Shown piece by piece: positions 1 to 8,547 of a stretch of 40,290 nucleotides of DNA. Positions within the stretch are counted from its first letter, which is position 1. The number at the start of each line of letters is the position of its first letter. The stretch spans positions 1 through 40,290 of the forward strand of contig JAGTTR010000026.1 of NCBI GenBank assembly GCA_018223385.1, written 5' to 3'. The notes beneath the pieces are model-generated. The model was not told the origin of the DNA and did no database searches. It worked only from the letters and a program-made list of their open reading frames with translations. This stretch comes from Oscillospiraceae bacterium Marseille-Q3528. Its GTDB lineage: Bacteria > Bacillota > Clostridia > Lachnospirales > Lachnospiraceae. Both the position numbers and the translations under genes were made by a program.

Positions 1-24
1 CCTATATAGAATTTGTAAAAAATA

Positions 25-53
25 TTGATAAATTATTGATAATGCAGTACAGT
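25..53 (+). promoter_or_regulatory. Candidate sigma-A promoter of the NSS transporter
   Basis: TTGATA (25-30), a 17-base spacer, then TACAGT (48-53). Each box is an imperfect match in an AT-rich tract, so the call is tentative. It lies about 115 bases before the transporter start, with a palindrome just downstream where a repressor could block it. Confidence 0.35.
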
Positions 54-70
54 ATGTACAAGAAAACGAT

Positions 71-88
71 TGCGCAAACGTTTACACA
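71..88. promoter_or_regulatory. LacI/CcpA-type operator-like palindrome
   Basis: TGCGCAAAC followed by GTTTACACA. The half-sites match at 7 of 9 positions around a central CG, the usual form of LacI-family operators, including cre. It sits about 20 bases after the candidate -10 box, a roadblock position. The LacI-type gene two genes downstream is the obvious candidate regulator, but this is inference. Confidence 0.45.
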
Positions 89-169
89 AAAACAAGAAAG
101 CTGCACGGAAAACATGCAGCAGGAATTCCTGACCATCAAGACAATGATAAGAAAGAAGGAAGCAGTGAA

Positions 170-1501
170 ATGGGAGCAAATGAACATTCTGGGGAATCCA
201 GAGACGTTTTTAAGAACAGATTCGGTATGATCCTGTCTATGGCAGGATTGGCAATCGGTCTGGGAAACTGTTGGAGATTTCCCTACCTGTGTGCAAAGTG
301 GGGCGGCGGTGCTTTTGTATTCGCGTATCTGGTTGGTGTCGTAGGGCTTGTGGCACCGCTGGCAATCGTAGAGGTTGCTATGGGTAAAGGAACACAAAAA
401 GGTCTTGTAGATACATATGCACTGACTTTTAAAAATAAGCCGGCCGGTTATGTGCTGGGCTCCGTCAGCGCATTCGGACAGTGGGCGCAGAACTTTTACT
501 ATGTGGCGATCATGTCAGCCATTGTTTATTTTGCAGTGGGTTGTGGCACATCCATCTGGAACCGGGTGGCCCCGGATCAGATTTATGACAGCCTGAGAGG
601 GAATAAACCATTGAGCATTGTCCTTTATGTAGTGCTGCTGGGTATTCTTCTTTACACCGGTGTCAAAGGTATTAGCAAAGGAATTGAAAAAATCAGCAAT
701 ATCATGGTTCCGGCCCTGTTTATTCTGTTTATTATCACTTTTGTTGTTACGGTGGCAACCACACCGGGTATTGTAGACGGCCTGAACTATTATCTGAATC
801 CGGATTTCAGCCAGCTGGCGAACCCCAGCCTTTGGGTGGCAGCCGTCGGCCAGGCACTGTTTTCCATCGGTGTAGGACCTGGCGCCCTGCTCGTATATGG
901 AAGCCATATCAAGGAGCATGGCGAGATCACTGTATCCGTTCTGACCATCTGTGCCATGGATACCTGTGCAGGATTGCTCGCAGGCCTGTGCATTATTCCG
1001 GCCTGTATCGCTTTTGGCATTGATCCTCAGTCGGGCTCCAGCCTGATTTTCAAAGTTCTTCCGGTGGTATTCCAGAAAATGCCGGCAGGTACGATTGTAG
1101 GTTTATTACTCTTTGTGGGCATGTTCTTTGCGGCATTTACCAGTGCCTGCAGTAACCAGGAGACGGCTGTTACCTCTTATTCAGATGCGTTCCACATGTC
1201 CCGTGCAAAGGTGGTAGCCATTATGGGCGTTATCAACCTGGCATTTGGTATTCCGTGTCTGTTTTCCAACGGATGGGAATCCGCATGGCAGCTGATCACC
1301 AGCGATTTCTTCTTCATGCCGGCAACGGTATTGGGCGGAATTGCCTATGCGTGGGTATTCGGCGTCAAGAAGATCAGAGAGAATCAGATCGATCCGGATT
1401 CCGATATCAAGCTGGGCAGCTGGTTTGATACGTGGGTAAAATTCATCGCAGTACCGATCATGGTACTTCTGGCAGCATACACATTTATTCAGGCATTCTA
1501 A
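170..1501 (+). CDS. Sodium-dependent amino-acid/solute symporter, NSS (SNF) family
   Basis: Predicted multi-pass inner-membrane symporter that uses the sodium gradient to import an amino acid or similar amine. The 443 residues carry the family signature of TM1: GLGNCWRFPYL at about residues 30-40, the unwound sodium- and substrate-binding helix of the LeuT fold. Hydrophobic segments continue to the C-terminus, and the length is typical of bacterial members with about 11 helices. The ATG at 170 is preceded by a GAAGGAAG-type ribosome site. It is followed at 33 bases by a tiny membrane peptide resembling the small subunits of this family, then by a LacI-type regulator. Substrate cannot be assigned from sequence; tryptophan, methionine/alanine and tyrosine carriers all belong here. 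Confidence 0.92.
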   Translation: MGANEHSGESRDVFKNRFGMILSMAGLAIGLGNCWRFPYLCAKWGGGAFVFAYLVGVVGLVAPLAIVEVAMGKGTQKGLVDTYALTFKNKPAGYVLGSVSAFGQWAQNFYYVAIMSAIVYFAVGCGTSIWNRVAPDQIYDSLRGNKPLSIVLYVVLLGILLYTGVKGISKGIEKISNIMVPALFILFIITFVVTVATTPGIVDGLNYYLNPDFSQLANPSLWVAAVGQALFSIGVGPGALLVYGSHIKEHGEITVSVLTICAMDTCAGLLAGLCIIPACIAFGIDPQSGSSLIFKVLPVVFQKMPAGTIVGLLLFVGMFFAAFTSACSNQETAVTSYSDAFHMSRAKVVAIMGVINLAFGIPCLFSNGWESAWQLITSDFFFMPATVLGGIAYAWVFGVKKIRENQIDPDSDIKLGSWFDTWVKFIAVPIMVLLAAYTFIQAF

Positions 1502-1534
1502 AATACCTGATCAAATCAAACGGAGGTGTGAAAT

Positions 1535-1630
1535 ATGGAAGCAGGAACCATTGGGATGTTGATCGTCATTGGCGTTCTGGTTGCCGTAACGATCTGGTTG
1601 TTAAGATTGAATATGAAAAATGATAAATAA
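1535..1630 (+). CDS. 31-residue single-helix peptide, MetS-like NSS small subunit
   Basis: ATG at 1535 is preceded by a good CGGAGGTG ribosome site. The product is 31 residues: a short polar start, one hydrophobic helix (about residues 5-25) and a basic/polar end (RLNMKNDK). Small single-helix partners directly downstream of NSS transporters are known from the MetP/MetS methionine-alanine carrier, where the small subunit is needed for transport. Size, topology, ribosome site and the 33-base distance all fit that role. It is below the usual gene-calling cut-off and easy to miss. Confidence 0.75.
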   Translation: MEAGTIGMLIVIGVLVAVTIWLLRLNMKNDK

Positions 1631-1659
1631 TTGACTTCTCCCGTCACAGAGCGTATTGT
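1631..1659 (+). promoter_or_regulatory. Candidate promoter of the LacI-type regulator gene
   Basis: TTGACT (1631-1636), a 17-base spacer, then TATTGT (1654-1659), directly after the stop codon of the small subunit. It would allow the regulator to be made separately from the transporter. Confidence 0.5.
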
Positions 1660-1725
1660 TAATAGTAAAGTGACAAAATCTCCGGAAAATTTTCGGGGGG
1701 GGGTATGAAGAAGAAGGAGTAACGT

Positions 1726-2748
1726 ATGCGGAATAAAGGAAATACAGGGGCAACGATCAAAGATGTGGCGGCCATGGCCGGTGTCTCCATCAGTACAGTT
1801 TCCAGAGCGCTTTCTGGAAAAACTTATGTCGAGGAAGAGACGAAGGCAAGGGTATTGGATGCAGTAGAGAAGCTCCATTATAAACCAAATCTCATCGCCA
1901 AAGGGCTGAAGGAAAAGAAGACGAACATGATCGCGGTGATGATCCCGGCCCTGGACAGCCTTTATTATGCGGCCCTGACTCGAAGTATTGAGCAGCGGGC
2001 TACGGAGGCAGGATACTCTGTTATGTTCTGTAACAGCCAGAATGATCCGGAAAAAGAGAGAAAATCACTGGAAATGCTGAAAACCAGACTGGTGGATGGC
2101 ATTATTTGCCTGACCATCAATGATCAGGTAGAACATGTTTTAAAAATGCGGAGAAGTGAGAATCTTCCGATTGTATTGCTGAACCGTGATCTGAAGGAGG
2201 ACATCAGCTGTGTCAGCATTGATATGGAATATGGCTCCTATCTGATGACGGAATATCTGTTAAAACGAGGGCATCGGAAAATTGCCGGTGTATTCGAAAA
2301 TCTGGAAAAACAGCGGCATCGAAGAAGGTATAGAGGATATGTGAATGCACTGCGGGATTACCATGTGGGGATCAATGAATCGTATGTGCTGAGCAATGCC
2401 ACGGAGGTGGAGGATGCTTATCACAAGGCAAAAGAACTCTTTTCCAGAGAAGATCATCCGACAGCAGTATTTGTCAGTGAAGAAATGATGGTGTTGGGTG
2501 TCTATCGTGCCCTGACAGAATGCGGTCTTTCCATTCCGCAGGATGTTTCAGTGGTTGGATTCGATAATATTTATACCGCAGAGTATATGTATCCGGCGCT
2601 TACTACCTATAATTCCATGGTAGAAGAAGTCTCCAGAAAAAGTGTGGAAATTCTTCTGGAGGAGATTGAGGAAGGCAGTGCACCTCAGAAAATTGTCATG
2701 CGCGGCGATGTGATCGAGAGAGAGTCCGTGAGAAGTCTGGATGTATAA
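1726..2748 (+). CDS. LacI/GalR-family transcriptional regulator
   Basis: 340 residues in standard LacI layout. The N-terminal helix-turn-helix (about residues 8-30, TIKDVAAMAGVSISTVSRAL) and hinge helix (to about 65, with YKPNLIAKGLKEKKT) precede a periplasmic-binding-protein-like effector domain that starts at NMIAVMIPAL and runs to the end. AAGAAGGAG precedes the ATG by about 6 bases. The last gene of the NSS transporter group, it probably controls that transporter through the CG-centred palindrome at 71-88. The ligand is unknown; most LacI proteins bind sugars, so pairing with an NSS carrier is slightly unusual. Confidence 0.93.
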   Translation: MRNKGNTGATIKDVAAMAGVSISTVSRALSGKTYVEEETKARVLDAVEKLHYKPNLIAKGLKEKKTNMIAVMIPALDSLYYAALTRSIEQRATEAGYSVMFCNSQNDPEKERKSLEMLKTRLVDGIICLTINDQVEHVLKMRRSENLPIVLLNRDLKEDISCVSIDMEYGSYLMTEYLLKRGHRKIAGVFENLEKQRHRRRYRGYVNALRDYHVGINESYVLSNATEVEDAYHKAKELFSREDHPTAVFVSEEMMVLGVYRALTECGLSIPQDVSVVGFDNIYTAEYMYPALTTYNSMVEEVSRKSVEILLEEIEEGSAPQKIVMRGDVIERESVRSLDV

Positions 2749-2782
2749 TCTTATGACATTATTAATAAGGAAGTTAAACGAT

Positions 2783-2809
2783 GAGGAGTGGTCTGCGGAT
2801 CACTCCTTT
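2783..2809 (+). terminator. Hairpin after the LacI-type gene
   Basis: AGGAGTG (2784-2790) pairs with CACTCCT (2801-2807) across a 10-base loop, followed by only three T. This is a weak intrinsic terminator or a simple 3' hairpin. Confidence 0.45.
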
Positions 2810-3198
2810 CGCTATACTGTATTGGAAAAAGCTGTCTGTATATTTGGAAAAGAAAATGCATTCATCCACTTTTTATGTTAAAAAACTGCTAAGAACAAAT
2901 CTTAATGTGGTTGTGAGAGTTGTTTTGAAAACGGATGATAGCAAGCTGAAAAATTCTGTAATGACATTTTATAGAATTCGAGAGAAAAATTTGAAAAAAC
3001 TTATTGAGAAAAACCGATTACTTTACAAAAAGGAATAAATGCGATATAGTAAGCATAGAATATGAAGGCTTTACCCAGAGAATGATTGAAGTAGAGATTG
3101 TGCTGCTACGCACCCTATGGGTCAAAAGAAATGTGGGAAAGGGCACACCCACCAATTATTCTTTGGTTTAGCATATATTTTGTTAAAATGCACAGTCG
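2810..3198. other. AT-rich intergenic stretch before rho, no convincing gene
   Basis: About 390 bases between the LacI-type gene and the rho promoter. An 85-codon reading frame (2781-3038) begins inside the preceding hairpin and encodes an anonymous Lys-rich sequence; I do not accept it as a gene. A GTGGG...CCCAC mini-hairpin occurs near 3132-3151. A small RNA cannot be excluded, but I recognise no RNA family here. Confidence 0.5.
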
Positions 3199-3227
3199 TT
3201 GACGCTCCAAAATTTCTGTAGTATAAT
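3199..3227 (+). promoter_or_regulatory. Sigma-A promoter of rho
   Basis: TTGACG (3199-3204), a 17-base spacer, then a perfect TATAAT (3222-3227). The resulting leader is about 110 bases before the rho ATG. Rho is often autoregulated through its leader, so the untranslated region may be functional. Confidence 0.8.
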
Positions 3228-3346
3228 AACCACATCTAGTTTCAATGTCGTTTCAGACGAGATTCCCAGATTAATGAACAGATATCGTTAGCAAGGAAAA
3301 GGAAAGGATCATTTCTCTTTTAGTAGAATAAAAGAAAGGAATATGT

Positions 3347-5200
3347 ATGAGAGAAAAATATGAATCGTTATCAGTGAGTGTATTAAAGGAGCTGGCGAAG
3401 GCGCGGGGAATTAAGTCCGTGTCTGCCATGAAGAAAAGTCAGGTGATCGAGGCCATGCTTGCCCTGGATGAGAAGGAGGGGGCTCCGGCACAGGAGATGA
3501 TCGCTGCGCCGGAGAAAAAGGTGCAGGAGGCACCGGCTGCGTCTGCGGAGGCAGATGTTCCGGAGCGCACAGCAGCAAACCAGGAACCGATGGAGCAGGA
3601 GACACCGGCAGAGCAGCAGGAACGGGGATACGAACATCCGCAAGGCCGAAGCTACGAGCGGCAGTATGACCGCAGTCAGCCGGAACGCAGTGGACAGGCA
3701 GAGCGCGGCCGCACCGGTGACCGGACAGAGCGCCCGGCGGGACGCTATGTGCAGAACCGAACCCGCCGATATCAGCCAGACCGCAGCCAGAGTGATGACA
3801 GAACGTCGGAACGGAATTACGAGCGTCCATCAGAGCGCAGCTACGATCGTCCGGCAGAGCGAAATTATGAACGCCAGACCGAGCGCAGTTATGGTTCATC
3901 AGAACGGACTGAGCGTGTCTACGACCGTCAGCCAGAGCGCAGCTATGAGCGGCAGCCGGACCGCGTGGCAGAACGGCAGAACCCTTACATGGAGGGCAGT
4001 GGGGATCATCAGGAGAGAAGCCAGCAGGAGCGGGAAGAATCTGCCCGTCCGCCCATGTGGGAGAGTGATCTGGACAGCGGCATCATCGCAGACGGCATTC
4101 TGGAAGTGATGCAGGATGGTTATGGCTTTATCCGCTGTGAGAACTTTATGCCCGGTGAGAATGACGTGTATGTTTCGCCGTCCCAGATCCGCAAGTTTAA
4201 TCTGAAAACCGGCGATATCCTGCGGGGCAACACCAGGATCAAGACCCAGGGAGAGAAGTTCAGTGCCCTGCTGTATCTGAAGTCTGTCAACGGCCTGCCC
4301 CCCTATGAGGCATCCCGGCGGGCAAATTTTGAGGACATGACGCCGATCTTCCCGAACCAGCGCATCCGGCTGGAGCGGAACCAGAGCAGTGTGGCCATGC
4401 GGATCACCGATCTGATCGCGCCCATCGGTAAGGGCCAGCGAGGCATGATCGTATCCCAGCCCAAGGCAGGTAAGACGACATTATTGAAAGACATTGCAAA
4501 ATCGATCCTGGCAAACTGCCCGCAAATGCATCTGATGATTCTGCTCATTGATGAGCGGCCGGAGGAAGTGACTGACATCAAAGAGGCCATCCAGGGTGAC
4601 AATGTGGAAGTTATTTATTCTACTTTTGATGAGCTGCCGGAGCACCACAAACGGGTGTCTGAGATGGTAATCGAGCGAGCCAAGCGTCTGGTAGAACACA
4701 AGCGGGATGTGGTGATCCTGCTGGACAGCATCACCCGACTGGCCCGGGCCTACAACCTGACTGTGCCGCCCAGCGGAAGAACGTTGTCCGGCGGTCTGGA
4801 TCCTGCGGCGCTGCATATGCCCAAGCGGTTCTTCGGTGCAGCCAGAAATATGCGGGAGGGCGGCAGCCTGACCATTCTGGCGACGGCACTTGTAGAGACC
4901 GGCAGCAAGATGGATGATGTGGTATTCGAGGAGTTCAAGGGAACCGGCAACATGGAGCTGGTGCTTGACCGGAAGCTTTCCGAGAAACGGGTATTCCCGG
5001 CCATTGACATTGCAAGATCCGGAACGAGACGAGAGGATCTGCTCCTTGACCGGGAAGAGCAGGAGGCCGTGGATATCATGCGCAAGGCATTAAACGGCAT
5101 GCGCCAGGATGAAGCGGTGGAAAATATTCTGAATCTGTTTGCAAGGACGAAGAATAACCGGGAATTCATCCAGATGGTGAAAAAGACCAGACTGGTATAA
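3347..5200 (+). CDS. rho: Transcription termination factor Rho with large Arg-rich insertion
   Basis: Hexameric RNA helicase that terminates transcription. Order of parts: Rho_N SAP-like domain (about residues 1-45), a long low-complexity insert (about 46-237), the cold-shock-like RNA-binding domain (about 238-310, with GYGFIRCENF), and the RecA-type ATPase. Walker A PKAGKTT lies near residues 371-377, and RPEEVTDI and the LLDSITRLARAYN segment are conserved. At 617 residues it is about 200 longer than E. coli Rho. The insert is dense in Arg, Glu, Tyr, Gln and Ser, with recurring SYERQ, NYER and YDR units. Such insertion domains are known in Actinobacteria and some Clostridia, where they modify RNA binding or drive assembly. 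AAAGAAAGGA precedes the ATG. The core is intact, so function is secure. Confidence 0.97.
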   Translation: MREKYESLSVSVLKELAKARGIKSVSAMKKSQVIEAMLALDEKEGAPAQEMIAAPEKKVQEAPAASAEADVPERTAANQEPMEQETPAEQQERGYEHPQGRSYERQYDRSQPERSGQAERGRTGDRTERPAGRYVQNRTRRYQPDRSQSDDRTSERNYERPSERSYDRPAERNYERQTERSYGSSERTERVYDRQPERSYERQPDRVAERQNPYMEGSGDHQERSQQEREESARPPMWESDLDSGIIADGILEVMQDGYGFIRCENFMPGENDVYVSPSQIRKFNLKTGDILRGNTRIKTQGEKFSALLYLKSVNGLPPYEASRRANFEDMTPIFPNQRIRLERNQSSVAMRITDLIAPIGKGQRGMIVSQPKAGKTTLLKDIAKSILANCPQMHLMILLIDERPEEVTDIKEAIQGDNVEVIYSTFDELPEHHKRVSEMVIERAKRLVEHKRDVVILLDSITRLARAYNLTVPPSGRTLSGGLDPAALHMPKRFFGAARNMREGGSLTILATALVETGSKMDDVVFEEFKGTGNMELVLDRKLSEKRVFPAIDIARSGTRREDLLLDREEQEAVDIMRKALNGMRQDEAVENILNLFARTKNNREFIQMVKKTRLV

Positions 5201-5232
5201 AGAAAAGACGGATTTGTGAGGCGAAGAGGGGA

Positions 5233-5943
5233 ATGGATAAGAAAGAACAGATGTCAGAATCCTTTCGTCTTGGCGTGCTGCTGGCCATCACAGGTGGTTT
5301 CCTGGATGCCTACAGCTATGTGGCGAGGGGAAAAGTATTTGCCACTGCAGAGACGGGCAATATGGTGCTGATGGGACTGAACATCGCCCAGGGGAACTGG
5401 CAGAAAGTACCGCATTATTTGATTCCGATCATCTGCTATGCACTGGGGGTGCTGGTGGCAGAACAGATCAAGGGGCGGTATAAGAATAATGCGGACATTA
5501 ATATACACTGGCGGCAGGTCGTGGTGCTGGCAGAGATACTGGTGGTTGCTGTTGCGGCTTTTATTCCACAGGGAGAGCTGGATATTGTTGCCAATTCTTC
5601 CATTGCGTTTGTTTGTTCCATGCAGGTGGAGAGCTTTCGCAAGGTGAACGGCAATGCCTATGCCACGACCATGTGTACCGGCAATTTACGAAGTGGGATG
5701 GAACATATTCACAAAATGCTGTTCCAGAACAACCGGGAATCAAGGAAAGCGGCGCTGGAATACTTTGGCATCATTGCTTCGTTTATCTTCGGCGCCATGG
5801 TCGGCGTGTGGACGGCAGACCGGTGGCAGGGGCGCGCAGCCCTTGTCTGCTGCGGTTTTCTGGTGGCGGTATTTGCCATTATGTTTGTCCGGGAAGAGGA
5901 AACCCAGGAAGAGGAACAGAGAGAAGCAAAAAAATATCAATAA
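5233..5943 (+). CDS. YoaK/DUF1275 family membrane protein
   Basis: 236 residues with about six hydrophobic segments. The start (RLGVLLAITGGFLDAYSY, then AETGNMVLMG) and the middle (TTMCTGNLRSG) match the YoaK/DUF1275 family, a widespread set of small membrane proteins of unknown function, some of which may be transporters. The ATG follows AAGAGGGG and lies 32 bases after rho with no terminator between, so it is probably co-transcribed with rho. A strong terminator follows. The last ~18 residues are Glu-rich. No function can be given beyond membrane location. Confidence 0.85.
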   Translation: MDKKEQMSESFRLGVLLAITGGFLDAYSYVARGKVFATAETGNMVLMGLNIAQGNWQKVPHYLIPIICYALGVLVAEQIKGRYKNNADINIHWRQVVVLAEILVVAVAAFIPQGELDIVANSSIAFVCSMQVESFRKVNGNAYATTMCTGNLRSGMEHIHKMLFQNNRESRKAALEYFGIIASFIFGAMVGVWTADRWQGRAALVCCGFLVAVFAIMFVREEETQEEEQREAKKYQ

Positions 5944-5956
5944 AATAACGATTCTC

Positions 5957-5993
5957 AAAACGCAAGATCTGCAATGCAGACCTTGCGTTTTTT
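5957..5993 (+). terminator. Rho-independent terminator after the YoaK gene
   Basis: AAAACGCAAG pairs with CTTGCGTTTT, with an inner TCTGCA/TGCAGA stem, ending in six T. It closes the rho-yoaK unit. Confidence 0.9.
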
Positions 5994-6093
5994 AATGTAC
6001 ATTTTTACTACAGGGCAGGATAATATGATAAGAAAAAACACTGCGGAAGCAGGATTTGAAATGTGAAAAGCAAAGATGAGGAGGAGATAGAGG

Positions 6094-7170
6094 ATGATAT
6101 CCTGGATAATTGCAATCGGTGTTTTAGTGGGAATGGCAGACTCCCTGACAGGAAATCACTTTGGGGTTGGAGAAAGCTTTCAGCGGGGGTTCCGCCTGAT
6201 CGGCTCCATGATGATTTCCATGGCAGGAATCATGGCGCTGGCGCCGGTCATTGCGAATTGGATTGCGCCCCTGATTTTACCGTTGTTCCGTCAGATGAAC
6301 ATGGATCCGTCTATCGTTTCTATATTAATGGGAAATGATATGGGCGGATACCAGATGGCAAAATCTCTGGCAGAAGACCCCCAGGTGGGGATGATGCTGG
6401 GGGGCATCACGGCTGGCATGTTTGGTGGAACACTGACATTTAGTATTCCGCTGGGATTTTCTCTGATTCAGGGGGATGCGAGAAAGTCTTTTTCCAAAGG
6501 AATGCTTATTGGCATTGGCTGTATTCCGGTAGGCAGCATTGCAGGTGGATTGATGCTTGGCATTGCGCCTTCCAAGGTGCTCTGGAACAATATTCCTGTG
6601 CTGTTTCTGACAGTTCTGATTGTTTTGGGATTTGTGTGTATGCAGGATCGGCTGGTAAAAATCATGGAAATATTTGGGAAAATTATTGAGTGGACAGGTA
6701 CCATTGGCATTGGAATCGGTGCGTTTACCTATCTGACCGGAATTGTGGTGATTCCGGGAATGCTGCCTATTATGGATACGATGCAGACTGTGTGCGGAAT
6801 GACCGTTACGATGATCGGAATGTTTCCTGTGCTGGAAATATTCCGAAGGGTTTTCCAGTCTCTGCTGGATCATATTGGCAATCTGGTAGGCATGGGGGCA
6901 GACGGATGCAGTGGGATCATCTTTACGCTGGCCAGTGCTGCACCGGTATTTCCTATGTTAAATGACATGAATGAGACCGGAGCAATTCTCAATGCAGCCT
7001 GGATTGTGGGCTGTGCAGCTACGTTTGGAAGTCAGATGGGATTGATCATGAGTATTGGGTCAGAATATATACCGGCATTTTTGATGGCAAAATTTGCCTG
7101 CGGGTTTACAGCTCTTGCTGCGGCAATTTTTTATACTTGGCACGCAAACAAAAATAAAGCAGAAAATTAA
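6094..7170 (+). CDS. EutH-family transporter, paralogue 1
   Basis: Very hydrophobic 358-residue protein with about 10-11 helices. The hallmarks of the EutH (ethanolamine permease) family are present: GNHFGVGESFQRGF near residue 20, an NDMGGYQMA motif near 81-89, the FGGTLTFSIPLGF segment, and a second-half repeat with YLTGIVVIPGM. The ATG has AGGAGG nine bases upstream. It is about half identical by eye to the next gene, so the two are a tandem duplication. None of the enzymes or shell proteins of ethanolamine use is nearby, so ethanolamine is unlikely to be proven as substrate by homology alone. Likely a permease for a small polar molecule. Confidence 0.85.
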   Translation: MISWIIAIGVLVGMADSLTGNHFGVGESFQRGFRLIGSMMISMAGIMALAPVIANWIAPLILPLFRQMNMDPSIVSILMGNDMGGYQMAKSLAEDPQVGMMLGGITAGMFGGTLTFSIPLGFSLIQGDARKSFSKGMLIGIGCIPVGSIAGGLMLGIAPSKVLWNNIPVLFLTVLIVLGFVCMQDRLVKIMEIFGKIIEWTGTIGIGIGAFTYLTGIVVIPGMLPIMDTMQTVCGMTVTMIGMFPVLEIFRRVFQSLLDHIGNLVGMGADGCSGIIFTLASAAPVFPMLNDMNETGAILNAAWIVGCAATFGSQMGLIMSIGSEYIPAFLMAKFACGFTALAAAIFYTWHANKNKAEN

Positions 7171-7315
7171 ATAAGAGCAAGATATTTAATGATAAAAGCA
7201 AACAAAGCATCAAATAATCGAGTATAATCCAATCTGCAAGAAGGCGTAGATCAAAAGAGGCAGCAAGGTATCAAAAAGGGTACCGAAGAAGAGATGCTGC
7301 AGAAAGGGCAAAAAT

Positions 7316-8455
7316 ATGGATAAGATCATTACGGTATTGATTGCAGTTGGTATTTTAATTGGCGTAACAGATACGCTGCGGGGCAATAAATGGAAGCTGG
7401 GGGAGAAGTTCCAGCAGGGCTTCCGCCTCATTGGCTCCATGATGATTTCCATGGCAGGCATTATGACCATGGCACCGGTCATTGCACTGGTGTTAAAGCC
7501 GGTGGCAGTGCCGCTGTTCACCAGACTTCATATGGATCCTTCCATTTTGAGTATTCTGCTGAGCTGTGATATGGGAGGCTATCCGCTGGCTATGTCTCTG
7601 GCGCAGAATGAGAAAATCGGTCTGATGCTCGGCGTGGTAACTGCAGGGATGTTCGGCGGCACGTTAACCTTCACCATACCACTGGGCTTTGGCCTGATTG
7701 AGAAAGAGGATGTGCCGTGGTTTTCCAGGGGAATCCTTATCGGCGTGGGGTGTATCCCGGTGGGCAGCATTGTCAGCGGTCTGCTTTTACAAATTTCGGT
7801 AAGAGAAGTGCTTTGGAACAGTCTTCCGGTGCTTTTGATGTCTGTGCTGATCGTATATGGCATGTGCAGAATTCCAGAGAAGATGATCTCCATCATGGAG
7901 AAGCTGGGACGGGTCATTGAGTGCATTGGTCTCATCGGTATTGCAGCAGGCAGTATGGAATATCTGACCGGATGGGAGATCATTCCGGGCATGGAGCCAC
8001 TGATGGATTCCATGCAGGTTGTCTGCCAGATCACCATTACCCTCATCGGCATGTTTCCGGTGCTGGAGCTGTTTACACGGATTCTGAAGAATCCGCTGAA
8101 CCGGCTGGGGGATAAGGTGGGACTGGATGTTACCAGTGTGTCCGGTATGATTTTTTCCCTGGCAAGCTCCGTTCCGGTGTTCTCTCTCATGAAGAATATG
8201 ACCAAGAAGGGCATCATCGTGAACACCGCCTGGATCGTTCTGGTATCCGGCATGTTTGGCAGTCAGCTGGGTCTGGTGCTGGGAATCGGCGATGGTCTGC
8301 TGATGCCTTATATGATTGGCAAGCTTGCGGCAGCAGCGGTTGGCGTTGCGGTATCCCTGGTGGCAGCGAGAGCTTATGAGCGGGAGACAGTTGCGGATGA
8401 GAAACCATACCTGGATATTGCACCGTTTAGCTACAGCAGATACGACAACAGATAA
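7316..8455 (+). CDS. EutH-family transporter, paralogue 2
   Basis: 379-residue membrane protein closely similar to the preceding gene over its whole length: RLIGSMMISMAGIM is identical in both, and GMFGGTLTF and IGxGCIPVGSI are shared. Where EutH proteins have NDMGGY this copy has CDMGGY, a change in the most conserved motif that may alter specificity. It carries an extra polar C-terminal tail of about 25 residues that the other copies lack. AAAGGG precedes the ATG by 8 bases. It lies 145 bases after paralogue 1 and ends at a terminator shared with the convergent paralogue 3. Confidence 0.85.
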   Translation: MDKIITVLIAVGILIGVTDTLRGNKWKLGEKFQQGFRLIGSMMISMAGIMTMAPVIALVLKPVAVPLFTRLHMDPSILSILLSCDMGGYPLAMSLAQNEKIGLMLGVVTAGMFGGTLTFTIPLGFGLIEKEDVPWFSRGILIGVGCIPVGSIVSGLLLQISVREVLWNSLPVLLMSVLIVYGMCRIPEKMISIMEKLGRVIECIGLIGIAAGSMEYLTGWEIIPGMEPLMDSMQVVCQITITLIGMFPVLELFTRILKNPLNRLGDKVGLDVTSVSGMIFSLASSVPVFSLMKNMTKKGIIVNTAWIVLVSGMFGSQLGLVLGIGDGLLMPYMIGKLAAAAVGVAVSLVAARAYERETVADEKPYLDIAPFSYSRYDNR

Positions 8456-8480
8456 AAAATTGCGGAGATAAGAATAAAAG

Positions 8481-8537
8481 ATCCCCTGATTTCTATCCTG
8501 GTTGACTATGATAGAGGTCAGGGGATTGTTGTTTTAT
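8481..8537. terminator. Bidirectional terminator between convergent eutH-like genes
   Basis: ATCCCCTGA and TCAGGGGAT form the outer stem, with CTATC/GATAG inside. T-rich sequence follows on the plus strand and, read on the minus strand, after the stem. It serves the two converging genes. Confidence 0.85.
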
Positions 8538-8547
8538 TGTATAACAA

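Noticed and set aside
2781..3038. 85-codon frame encoding a Lys-rich peptide
   Set aside because: It starts inside the hairpin after the LacI-type gene, has no recognisable domain, and its base and amino-acid use look like translated AT-rich spacer, despite a passable AAGGAAG upstream.
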